Positions 8,529-17,200 of a stretch of 64,000 bases of DNA are shown here, in pieces (positions within the stretch are counted from its first letter, which is position 1; each line of letters starts with the position of its first letter). Below the pieces are notes generated by a model. That model was not told the DNA's origin. It saw nothing but the letters and a program-made list of their open reading frames with translations, and did no database searches. The translations under genes were made by a program, and so were the position numbers. Origin of the DNA: Aureimonas sp. SA4125 (GTDB lineage Bacteria > Pseudomonadota > Alphaproteobacteria > Rhizobiales > Rhizobiaceae); the NCBI RefSeq assembly GCF_019973775.1, contig NZ_AP025032.1, positions 1,302,001 through 1,366,000 on the forward strand. Reading direction: 5' to 3'.

Positions 8529-9233
8529 TCAAGGGTCGGTCGGCGGGTCCTGTGGCCAGCGCAGGAGGGCGGCGTGGCCGGCGCCGGTGAGGGCGTAGAT
8601 GCCGCGCGCCTCGCGGACGAACCAGCCATAGACGTCGCGCTGCAGGATTTTGGGCGCGTCGGGGGTGACGCTCTTGAGGTCGCGCGGACGCAGGGGGCCG
8701 GCGGCGAGTCTTGCCGCCATGGCGAGCGCCGCCTGCCGGTAGGCGGTCATGACAGGCGCGCGTGACCCGCCGCCCGCGGTCGGGTCGCCGCGTCGTCGCT
8801 GATGCTCGCGCATGAGGCGCGAGCGCTTCTTGCCGTCGCGGCGAGGGCTTGGGGCTTCCGGGCTGAGAAGGATCTCGACAGTGCCGCGCTCGCTGACGCC
8901 GAGGAGGCCGAAGCCGAGCCGCCGGCAGAGATTGCGAAAGCGCGCGTCGCTCTCGCGGCCCTTGCCCCGCTTCGACAGCTTCGCCGCCAGCCAGACCTCG
9001 TCGGCGGCGGCGGCGCGCTCCACGCCCTGCAGCACGAGTTCCAGGTTGAAGCTGAGCTTCAGTTCGCAGATCACCACCACCGGCGGCTCGCCTTCGCTGA
9101 GCCCGAGGAGATCGCATCCGCCGACCTCGCCCTTCACGGTGAAGCCGAGGGTCTCCAGATAGGTCTTCACCGGTGCGTAGAGCGTGGTTTCCAGAGGGTC
9201 TCTCCCGGTGCTTCCCTGATTCCGGCATGTCAC
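8529..9233 (-). CDS. DUF2161 family PD-(D/E)XK-type nuclease-like protein
   Basis: About 234 residues, similar to the DUF2161 family, which is assigned by remote similarity to PD-(D/E)XK phosphodiesterases. The N-terminal part contains LYAPVKTYLETLGFTVKGE, then GCDLLGL with the likely catalytic Asp, and VVICELKLSFN, in which E-x-K fits the nuclease core. The C-terminal part (LRPRDLKSVTPDAPKILQ, DVYGWFVREARGIYALT) looks like a winged helix. The start is uncertain: GTG at 9233 is used, but no good ribosome site is seen and the conserved part begins about 13 residues later. Function unknown; no partner gene for a restriction system is adjacent. Confidence 0.75.
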   Translation of the reverse strand: MTCRNQGSTGRDPLETTLYAPVKTYLETLGFTVKGEVGGCDLLGLSEGEPPVVVICELKLSFNLELVLQGVERAAAADEVWLAAKLSKRGKGRESDARFRNLCRRLGFGLLGVSERGTVEILLSPEAPSPRRDGKKRSRLMREHQRRRGDPTAGGGSRAPVMTAYRQAALAMAARLAAGPLRPRDLKSVTPDAPKILQRDVYGWFVREARGIYALTGAGHAALLRWPQDPPTDP

Positions 9234-9533
9234 CGTTTTCGAGGATGCTGCGACTCGTTGGCGGCCGTCGGCGCTTGTCCACCGGCGCTTGTCCACGACC
9301 GGCACCGCTTCGTAAAGGTCTCATGCGTTGTCGGGCTCCGACCCCGGTCCGCGGCGACGCGGCGGTACAGGCAACCGGTGCGCGGGTATTCGAACAAGTG
9401 CCCCGACGCCCTAGCTGATGGTGGATGGCCATTCGCGCCAGCCGCCGCGCATCCAGCGACGGCGGCGGACGGCCTTCCCCGTGCCCGGTATTCTCGCAGG
9501 GCCTTTCCGCAGTCAATTCGAAGGACCTCCACC

Positions 9534-11081
9534 ATGAACGGAGCCGATAGCCTCGCCGATACGCTTCTCCTCAACGGGATCGATGTCTGCTTCGCCAATC
9601 CCGGCACGTCGGAAATGCACTTCGTCGCGGCGCTCGATCGCAAGCCTTCGATGCGTTGCGTGCTCGGCCTGTTCGAGGGCGTGGTCACGGGGGCCGCGGA
9701 CGGTTATGCGCGCATGGCCGACAGGCCGGCGGCGACACTCCTGCATCTCGGCCCCGGCCTCGCCAATGGACTGGCAAACCTGCACAATGCCCGCCGCGCC
9801 GGAACGCCGATGGTCAACGTCGTCGGCGATCACGCGTCCTATCACCTGGTGCACGACGCGCCGCTGCAGAGCGACATCGAGGGGCTGGCACGGCCGATGT
9901 CGCACTGGGTGCACACGTCGCAGAATGCGGACGCCGTCTCGCGCGATGCGGCCACGGCGATCGAAGTCGCACGGACGGCGCCGGGGCAGATCGCGACGCT
10001 GATCCTGCCGGCGGATGCGGCGTGGAGCGAAACGAACGCCGCGATCGCCGTCGCCAAGGTGCCCGAGGTGCCCGTCGTTGGCGAATGCGCGATCGCGGCC
10101 GCCGCGGCGGCCTTGCGCAACGGCAAGCGCACGCTCATCCTCCTCGCCGGCATGACGCTGCGCGCCGGCGCACTCGAAACCGCCAGCCGCATCGCCCAGG
10201 CGACAGGCGCCCGCCTCCTGACGCAGCAGGCGAACGGGCGGATGCAGCGCGGCGCCGGGCGGGTGGCGCTCGAACGGGTTTTCTTCCGGATCGACGCGGC
10301 CGTGGCGGACCTGAGGGAGGTCCAGCAGGTGATCCTCGTCGGCGCCAAGGCGCCGGTCGGTTTCTTCGCCTATCCCGGCAAGCCCGGCTCGATGCTGCCG
10401 GAGGGTTGCGCCGTCCTCACCCTGTCGCAGCCCGGCGAAGACGGTCCGGAGGCGCTCGAGCGGGTGGCCGACGCACTGTCGATCGGCCGGGACGTCAGGC
10501 CCATTCTGAGCTCCGGCGAACGCCTCCCGGTTCCGGACGGCGCGCTGACTCCGGTCGCGATCGCGCAGGCCGTGGCGGCGCTGATGCCGGAAGGCGCCAT
10601 CGTCGTCGACGAGTCCGTCACCTCCGGCTTCGGTTTCTTCACCCCGACGCATCAGGCCGCACCGCACGATTTCCTGCAACTGACCGGCGGCGCGATCGGC
10701 ATGGGCCTGCCCGCGACGGCCGGCGCGGCGATCGCCTGCCCCGGGCGCAAGGTGATCGGCCTGCAGGCCGACGGCAGCGGCATGTACACGGTGCAGGCGC
10801 TGTGGACGCATGCCCGCGAAAAGCTCGACATCGTCACGATCATCTATGCCAACCGCTCCTATGCCATCCTCCGGGACGAGTTGAAGGGCGTCGGTGCGGG
10901 CGAACCCGGCGCGAATGCACGCTCCATGCTGGATCTCGATCGGCCCGACCTCGACTGGGTGCACATGGCAAAGGGAATGGGCGTCGAGGCGGGACGGGCG
11001 ACGAACGCGCGGGAATTCGTCAACCTGCTGACGGCCGCCATCCGCGGCAACGGCCCGTTCCTGATCGAGGCGGTGATCTAG
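9534..11081 (+). CDS. acetolactate synthase-like ThDP-dependent enzyme, large subunit
   Basis: 515-residue thiamine-diphosphate enzyme of the acetolactate synthase/benzoylformate decarboxylase superfamily. The N-terminal PYR domain has the catalytic glutamate in GLFEGVVTGAADGYARM, and the C-terminal PP domain has the metal/ThDP motif starting ADGSGMYTVQALWTHA and ending at YANRSYAIL. No small regulatory subunit gene is adjacent, and at 515 residues it is shorter than biosynthetic IlvB, so a catabolic 2-oxoacid substrate is as likely as pyruvate. It is monocistronic by position: the neighbours are a divergent DUF2161 gene 300 bases upstream and a signalling gene downstream. Confidence 0.88.
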   Translation: MNGADSLADTLLLNGIDVCFANPGTSEMHFVAALDRKPSMRCVLGLFEGVVTGAADGYARMADRPAATLLHLGPGLANGLANLHNARRAGTPMVNVVGDHASYHLVHDAPLQSDIEGLARPMSHWVHTSQNADAVSRDAATAIEVARTAPGQIATLILPADAAWSETNAAIAVAKVPEVPVVGECAIAAAAAALRNGKRTLILLAGMTLRAGALETASRIAQATGARLLTQQANGRMQRGAGRVALERVFFRIDAAVADLREVQQVILVGAKAPVGFFAYPGKPGSMLPEGCAVLTLSQPGEDGPEALERVADALSIGRDVRPILSSGERLPVPDGALTPVAIAQAVAALMPEGAIVVDESVTSGFGFFTPTHQAAPHDFLQLTGGAIGMGLPATAGAAIACPGRKVIGLQADGSGMYTVQALWTHAREKLDIVTIIYANRSYAILRDELKGVGAGEPGANARSMLDLDRPDLDWVHMAKGMGVEAGRATNAREFVNLLTAAIRGNGPFLIEAVI

Positions 11082-11596
11082 CCGAAGGCCCGGAAATGGC
11101 AGCCTGAACGACGGACGCTCCCCCGCCGGGCGGTCTCGGGAGGGGGCGCGTGCGTGCCGGTGCCTTGCCTGCAGAACCTGATTTCGACGGTCGACGGCGA
11201 GGAGCGCCGCCTGCTGGCGCCGACGGCCAGAGCGTAGAGGGCCTGCGTTGCGACCCGGGCCGCGGATGGCGGTCCGGCGCGCTCGCCTGCGGCCGCAAGG
11301 GCGGACGCAAGGAAGCCGAAACTCTCACATCGGAAGCAAATCGCCGACGTTAACGGTGCCTTCGGCAATTCGATTTAAATTGCTACCTAACAATTAGCAT
11401 TTGGGCACGTTATGCAGGGCAACAGGGTTTTAAGGGCGCCGACGATCGCGCGGCATGACCGTCAGGCCACCGGTCGGATGGCGAGAGATCGCATGGCTGG
11501 TCAGGCGACCGGGTTCGAACGGCCGCCTGCATGTAGATAAAGCTGAAAATCCTGCTCGGCTGCCTGGCGCTGACGCTTGTCACCCTGATCGTCGGG
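11082..11596. other. intergenic region upstream of the GGDEF/EAL gene
   Basis: No gene is supported up to about 11530. An A+T-rich stretch at 11370-11400 is the likely promoter region. From 11537 the sequence is in frame with the downstream GGDEF/EAL gene and codes for a hydrophobic helix (ILLGCLALTLVTLIVG) that looks like its first membrane segment. An in-frame ATG at 11531 is followed immediately by a TAG codon (11534-11536), so the normal start appears broken or is not ATG. Confidence 0.5.
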
Positions 11597-14041
11597 GTGA
11601 TCGCCCAGCATTCGCAGCGCGCGATCGGCACCCTGGCCGCCAGCATCTATGACGACGTGCTGATTTCAACCAATTCCTTGCGTTCGGCCCAGAACGGCAT
11701 GCTGGAACTGGATGCCGCGGTGCAGCGCGACCAGGGAGGGGACGCGGTCGCCAATGTTCTCACCCCGGCCCAGCGCGCCCGTCTGACCTCGGAAGTGGCG
11801 GCGCTGATCGCCGACCTCTCGGTGGCCGGGCAAGGGTCGATATCCGCCGAAGGTCGCAGCGCCACCGAAGCGATCGGAAGGCGTCTGGCGCGCCTGCACG
11901 CCTCGAGCGGCGCGCTGACCTTGCGGCTTCTCCTGAAGGAGTTGAGCACGGCGCGCGAGGAGGTGGACGCGGCCGTGCGCGTCTTTGCGGCCGATGCCTA
12001 CGGCGTGCGCCGGGATGTCGCCGACATGGTCGATTCCTCGATCGACCGCAATTACCTCGCGATGGGCGTGGCGACGCTGGCTGCGGTCCTCATCTGCCTT
12101 GCGCTGAACCGCGCCATCGTGCCGGCGCTGAACCATGCGGTGGCCATCGCCAAGTCGATCGCCGCCGGCAATTTCAGCAATGCGATCAATCCGCGGGGGC
12201 GCAGCGAAACGGCCGAACTCCTGTCGGCGCTCGCCGTGATGCAGACGAGCATCGCGCGCCATTTCGGCGAGATCGAGGACGATGCGGCGACGCAGGCCGA
12301 TGCTTATGACAGCCGTATCGCCGTGCAGAATGCCCGCTTCGAGGCGGCGCTGAACAACATGACGCAGGGTCTGTGCATGTTCGACGGGAAGGGCAGGTTG
12401 GCCGTCGTCAACCAGCGCTTTATCGAGCTGTTCGGGCCTGTGGCATCAGGGACGCCCGTGTCCGACCTGGCGAAGAAGCCGGCGCTGGCCAGCATCTTCT
12501 CGTCCGCGAAGGAGAGTTTCTTCACCCGGCAGATGGACGACGGCACGATGCTTGCCGTTTCCCGTCAGGGCATCGCCGCGGGCGGGCACGTCTACACCTT
12601 CGAGGATATCACGGAGCGGCACAACGCGACGCAGCGCCTCAGCTATCTCGCCAATCACTGCTCGCTGACCGGACTGCCGAACCGCTCGCGCCTCGCCGAG
12701 CGGCTGCAGGAACTGAGCGCCGATCCCGGACTGATCGGCGAGACCGCGGTGCTGTGTCTCGATCTCGACGGCTTCAAGGCCGTGAACGACACGCTCGGCC
12801 ATCTCGTCGGGGACATGCTGCTTCAGGCTGCCGGCCGCCGGATCCTCGACTGCGCCGGAGACGCGGACCTCGTCGCACGCACGGGCGGGGACGAGTTCGC
12901 CGTCGTCCATATCGGCGGCCAGCCCGAAACGTCCGAGAGTCTCGCCGCAGCGATCATCGCGGCGATGGCCGCCCCCTTCGTGGTGGATCACCATCGCATC
13001 GCCATCGGCGTCTCGATCGGCATTGCCGTCGGCGACCCCGCCGCAACCTTAAGTCCCGGCGACAGCTATGCGCTCCTGAAGAATGCCGACCTTGCCTTGC
13101 ACGCGGCCAAGGCGCTCGGGCGCAACAGCTACAGTTTCTTCGAACCGGCGATGGACGAAAGGCTGCAGTCGCGCCGGCGGACCGAGACCGATCTTGCTTC
13201 GGCGCTGGAGAAGGGCGAGTTCGAGCTCTTCTACCAGCCCTTCGTCAACGTCACCCAGCAGACGATCTCCGGCTTCGAGGCACTGATCCGCTGGCGTCAT
13301 CCGACGCGCGGGGCGATCTCGCCCGGCGAATTCATCCCCATAGCCGAGGAGGTCGGGCTGATCGCGCCGATCGGCCTGTGGGTGCTGGAATCGGCCTGCC
13401 GGCAGGCCATGCTCTGGGCGACGCCGTTGCAGGTGTCCGTCAACCTGTCGCCGGTGCAGTTCCGCGAGGCGACCTTGTACACCGATGTCAGGCACATACT
13501 GACGGAGACCGGCCTGCCGCCCGGCCGGCTTCAGCTGGAAATCACCGAAAGCGTTCTCCTGCACGACACCGAGAGCGTCCTGGCCGTGCTGCGGGGGTTC
13601 CGCAAGCTCGGCATCCGCATTTCCATGGACGATTTCGGCACCGGCTATTCCTCGCTTGGCTATCTCAGCCGCTTCCCCTTCGACAAGGTCAAGATCGACC
13701 AGTCCTTCGTGCGCGACCTGATGAAACGCGAAAATCTCGCCGTGGTGCGGGCGGTGATCGGCCTGTCCAAGGCGATGGGCATCGGCGTCATCGCGGAAGG
13801 CGTGGAAACCGCGGGACAGCGCGACCTGCTCCTGGCGGAAGGCTGCGACGAGATGCAGGGCTACTACTTCAGCAAACCCCGCCCGGCCGCGGAACTGCCG
13901 GCCTTCCTGGAAGCGTTCAGCGCTGCTGCCGATCTACCGCGCCGGCGCGAAACAGTCGCTCCGCGTACCAGCGACGAGGCCCGCTTGCCCACCGGCAGGG
14001 CCGCCCTGACAGGCTTTTCCGAAGCCCGCGCCGCCGACTGA
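11597..14041 (+). CDS. membrane-bound diguanylate cyclase/phosphodiesterase (HAMP-PAS-GGDEF-EAL)
   Basis: Bifunctional cyclic-di-GMP enzyme, 814 residues from the GTG at 11597. Order: an N-terminal membrane helix (mostly encoded upstream of this start), a periplasmic helical sensor of about 140 residues, a second membrane helix near residue 155 (ATLAAVLICLALNRAIV), a HAMP linker, a PAS domain beginning ARFEAALNNMTQGLCMF, a GGDEF domain with an intact RTGGDEFAVVH active site, and an EAL domain with EALIRWRHP, DDFGTGYSSL and GVIAEGVET. Both active sites look intact, so net activity cannot be told. The true start is uncertain: an in-frame ATG at 11531 is followed directly by TAG, and initiation at CTG 11543 or ATA 11537 would be unusual. 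Confidence 0.9.
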   Translation: MIAQHSQRAIGTLAASIYDDVLISTNSLRSAQNGMLELDAAVQRDQGGDAVANVLTPAQRARLTSEVAALIADLSVAGQGSISAEGRSATEAIGRRLARLHASSGALTLRLLLKELSTAREEVDAAVRVFAADAYGVRRDVADMVDSSIDRNYLAMGVATLAAVLICLALNRAIVPALNHAVAIAKSIAAGNFSNAINPRGRSETAELLSALAVMQTSIARHFGEIEDDAATQADAYDSRIAVQNARFEAALNNMTQGLCMFDGKGRLAVVNQRFIELFGPVASGTPVSDLAKKPALASIFSSAKESFFTRQMDDGTMLAVSRQGIAAGGHVYTFEDITERHNATQRLSYLANHCSLTGLPNRSRLAERLQELSADPGLIGETAVLCLDLDGFKAVNDTLGHLVGDMLLQAAGRRILDCAGDADLVARTGGDEFAVVHIGGQPETSESLAAAIIAAMAAPFVVDHHRIAIGVSIGIAVGDPAATLSPGDSYALLKNADLALHAAKALGRNSYSFFEPAMDERLQSRRRTETDLASALEKGEFELFYQPFVNVTQQTISGFEALIRWRHPTRGAISPGEFIPIAEEVGLIAPIGLWVLESACRQAMLWATPLQVSVNLSPVQFREATLYTDVRHILTETGLPPGRLQLEITESVLLHDTESVLAVLRGFRKLGIRISMDDFGTGYSSLGYLSRFPFDKVKIDQSFVRDLMKRENLAVVRAVIGLSKAMGIGVIAEGVETAGQRDLLLAEGCDEMQGYYFSKPRPAAELPAFLEAFSAAADLPRRRETVAPRTSDEARLPTGRAALTGFSEARAAD

Positions 14042-14136
14042 CCTTCTTTGCCGAGAACAAACTGGCGGCCCGCCGAATCCGACTGGAAAGCCTTTGCGAA
14101 CCGGAATAGGTTCCGCAAGGTAGCCTAGAGCGCCGG

Positions 14137-14228
14137 GCGAAAAAGTGGGAACCGGTTTTTCGCAGTATCCGGCGCGGCGACTTGAAATCCAGCGTTTCGC
14201 GCGATCCCGGAAAATCGCCCGAAACGCT
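14137..14228. repeat. double-hairpin intergenic element
   Basis: Two consecutive inverted repeats: GCGAAAAA (14137-14144) with TTTTTCGC (14156-14163), and AGCGTTTCG (14191-14199) with CGAAACGCT (14220-14228). The composition and arrangement resemble short dispersed intergenic elements common in Hyphomicrobiales genomes. The last hairpin ends 21 bases before the alpha-2-macroglobulin start codon. It may also act as a terminator for the GGDEF/EAL gene, but no T-run follows on the plus strand. Confidence 0.45.
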
Positions 14229-14249
14229 AGAGAGTGCTTGGGGGAAGCG

Positions 14250-17200
14250 ATGCGGAAGCTGTTTCGGACGCGCGGTATCGGTGTGCTCTTGGCCCTCGCA
14301 CTCGCGGCCCTGACGGGGCAGCCGGCGCTGTCCCAATCCACTGCCGAACGCCGCATCGTCTCTTCCCCCAACGCCGACTATTTCGGCGGCGACTACGACA
14401 TCCTGAAGGATGTCGACGCCAATATCTGCGAGACCGCCTGTCTCTCCGATGCCAAGTGCCAGGCCTTCACCCTCAACACTTCGACGAAATGGTGTTTCCT
14501 GAAGTCGGAAATCGGCGAACTGCGTTATGCGCAGAAGGCGACGTCCGGGCGCGTGGTCACGGCCGCGGCCCTGACCGAGGACCAGGTCGCCGAGCGGGAG
14601 GCGGAACTTGCCTTCCTGCCGAAGGAGCAGCGCGACGGAGCCGCCCAGTTGCGTCTGGCCGTCGAGGGCGAGGAGCGCGATGCGGGCCTCGACGACGGTG
14701 CGATCGCTGCCGCTGCCGACACCGCGCTCTCCGGCCGCGACTTTGCCGAGGCCTCAAGGCTCTACCGCGAGATCCTGAAGCGCGATGCGTCTGATTCCGA
14801 AGCCTGGAAAGGCCTCGCCCTCGCGACACTCGCCTTTACCTCGGACGACTACGAGCAGAAGCAGGCGAACGACGCCCTGCGCGCACCGGCCGCGATCAAC
14901 GCCTATGTCACCGCCGCTGACGCCGTCGGCAAGGCGAGCGCGCTCGATCTCCTGGCGCAGTCGATGGCCGCAGCCGAGGACTGGGCCAGCGCGATCAAGA
15001 CCTGGCGCGCCAGCATCGCCGTCCTCGACCTTGCCGAAACGCGCACCCGCCTCGACGCGGCCGTTGCCAGCCACGGTTTCCGCATCACCGACAACACCGT
15101 CGACAACAATGCCGCCAACCCGCGCATCTGCGTGAACTTCTCGGAGGCGCTCGCGCCGTCTCTGATCAATTCCGAGACCATCGGCAACTATGTCTCGGTC
15201 GACGGCGGCGACAGCCTGCCGGTCTCGGCCAGCGGCTCGCAGGTCTGCGTCGAGGGTGTCACGCATGGCGCGCGCTACCGCATGGTCATTCGGCCCGGCA
15301 TCCTCAGCGCCAGCGGCGAGAAGACGGCCCGTCCGTCCGACATCTCGGTCTATGTCCGCGACCGCGACCCCTCGGTGCGCTTCGCCTCGAACGCCTATGT
15401 CCTGCCGGCCGGTGGCGAGGCGACGATCCCGGTGACGACGGTCAACACCGATACGGTGCAGGCGCGGCTCGTGCGCATCGGCGACCGGCAGCTCGCCCGC
15501 ACCATCGCCGAGAGCCGTTTCCTCGGCCAGTTCGCGAGCTACGAGGTCGACGACATCGCCGACAACCAGGGAGAACAGGTCTGGAAAGGGTTCGTCGACG
15601 TCGCCCGCAGGACGAACGAGGAGGTCACGACGGCCATTCCGGTGTCGGCTCTCGTCACGGACCTCCATCCTGGCGTCTACCTTCTTTCGGCCAACGCGAC
15701 CAACGCCAAGAACGACTACGAGGCGCTGGCGACGCAATGGTTCGTCCTGACCGACATCGGTCTCTCCACCTTCTCGGCCGAAGATGGATTCCACGTCTTC
15801 GCCCGATCGCTCGGCACGGCCCTGCCGCTCCCCGGCGTCAAGCTCGACGTCGTGGCGGCCAACAACAACGTGCTCGGCACCGTGACCACGGACGACAAGG
15901 GCTATGCCAGGCTCTCCGCCGGGCTGATGCGCGGCACCGGCGGCGACCGGCCAGCGGTGCTGATGGCGTCAGCCGACGGGGCCTCTCCTGAAAACACCTC
16001 GGCGGCAAAGCCCGAGGATGGCGCGGCGCCCGGCGATTTCGTCTTCCTCGACCTGACGGCGACGCCCTTCGATCTCACCGACCGCGGCGTCGAGGGCCGG
16101 CAGCCGGCCGGCGCCCTCGATGTCTTCCTGACGCCCGAGCGCGGCATCTACCGCACCGGCGATACCGCCCATTTCACCGGCCTGATGCGGGACGGCCGTG
16201 GCGAGGCGGTGGAGGGGCTGACGCTGACCGGCATCGTCACGCGTCCCGACGGCGTCGAATTCGCCCGCCAGCAGATCTCCGGCGAGGCGGCCGGCGGCTT
16301 CACCTGGGAGACGAGCTTCCCCGCCAACGCCATGCGCGGCGCCTGGACCTTTGCCCTCTTCACCGATCCGAAGCGTCCGGCACTGGCGCAGCAGACCGTC
16401 CTCGTCGACGATTTCGAGCCGCAGAAGATCGATTTCGACCTCACGGTGGCGGGCGAGATCCTCGATCCGGCCGCGCCGCCGGCGGCTTCGGTCGACGTGC
16501 GCTATCTCTTCGGGGCCGCCGCGGCCGGGCTCGAAGTGTCTGGTGTGACGATCCTCCAGGTGGCGGAGACCATCGACGGATTTTCCGGCTATCATTTCGG
16601 CCTTGCGGACGACGAGCCGACGGCCATGCGCATCCCCTTCTCCGGAGACGTGACGGACGAGGCGGGTCACTCGTCGCTCACCATCGAAAAATTCGAGCCG
16701 CCGGTGACAACGAAGCCGCTAAAGGCCTCGGTCCAGGTCCAGGTCACCGACGCCGGCGGAAGACCTGTGGAAAAGACGGTCGACCTGCCGCTGGCGGGCG
16801 CCAAGCCGCGGCTCGGCATCAAGCGGCTGTTCGATGGCGCGGTCGGGCAGGGCGCAGAGGCGGCTTTCGATATCGTCGCGCTCGGTCCGGACGCCAAGCG
16901 GTCCGGTCTCTCCGAGGTCGACTGGGTGGTCAACAAGATCACGATGAACTTCCAGTGGTACCAGTCGAACGGCCGCTGGAACTACGAGCCGACCCGCTCC
17001 GTCGCCCGCGTCGCCAGCGGATCGCTGGATCTTTCCGCCGAAGCGGGCGGCAAGATCGCCGTCCCTGTCGAGTGGGGCGGGTACGAGCTCGTCCTGACGG
17101 ATCCCGCCGGCAATGCCCTGCCGGCAAGCGTTGCCTTCGACGCCGGCTGGTATGTCGCCGCGACCTCGGCCGAGACGCCCGACATCCTGAAGGTCTCGCT

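Noticed and set aside
9513..10964. 483-codon minus-strand frame opposite the ThDP enzyme
   Set aside because: Shadow of the acetolactate-synthase-like gene, whose motifs are clear on the plus strand.
11531..11536. Amber codon read through as an unusual amino acid
   Set aside because: Nothing in the surroundings suggests recoding (no selenocysteine-type element, wrong codon); a start-site or mutation explanation is simpler.
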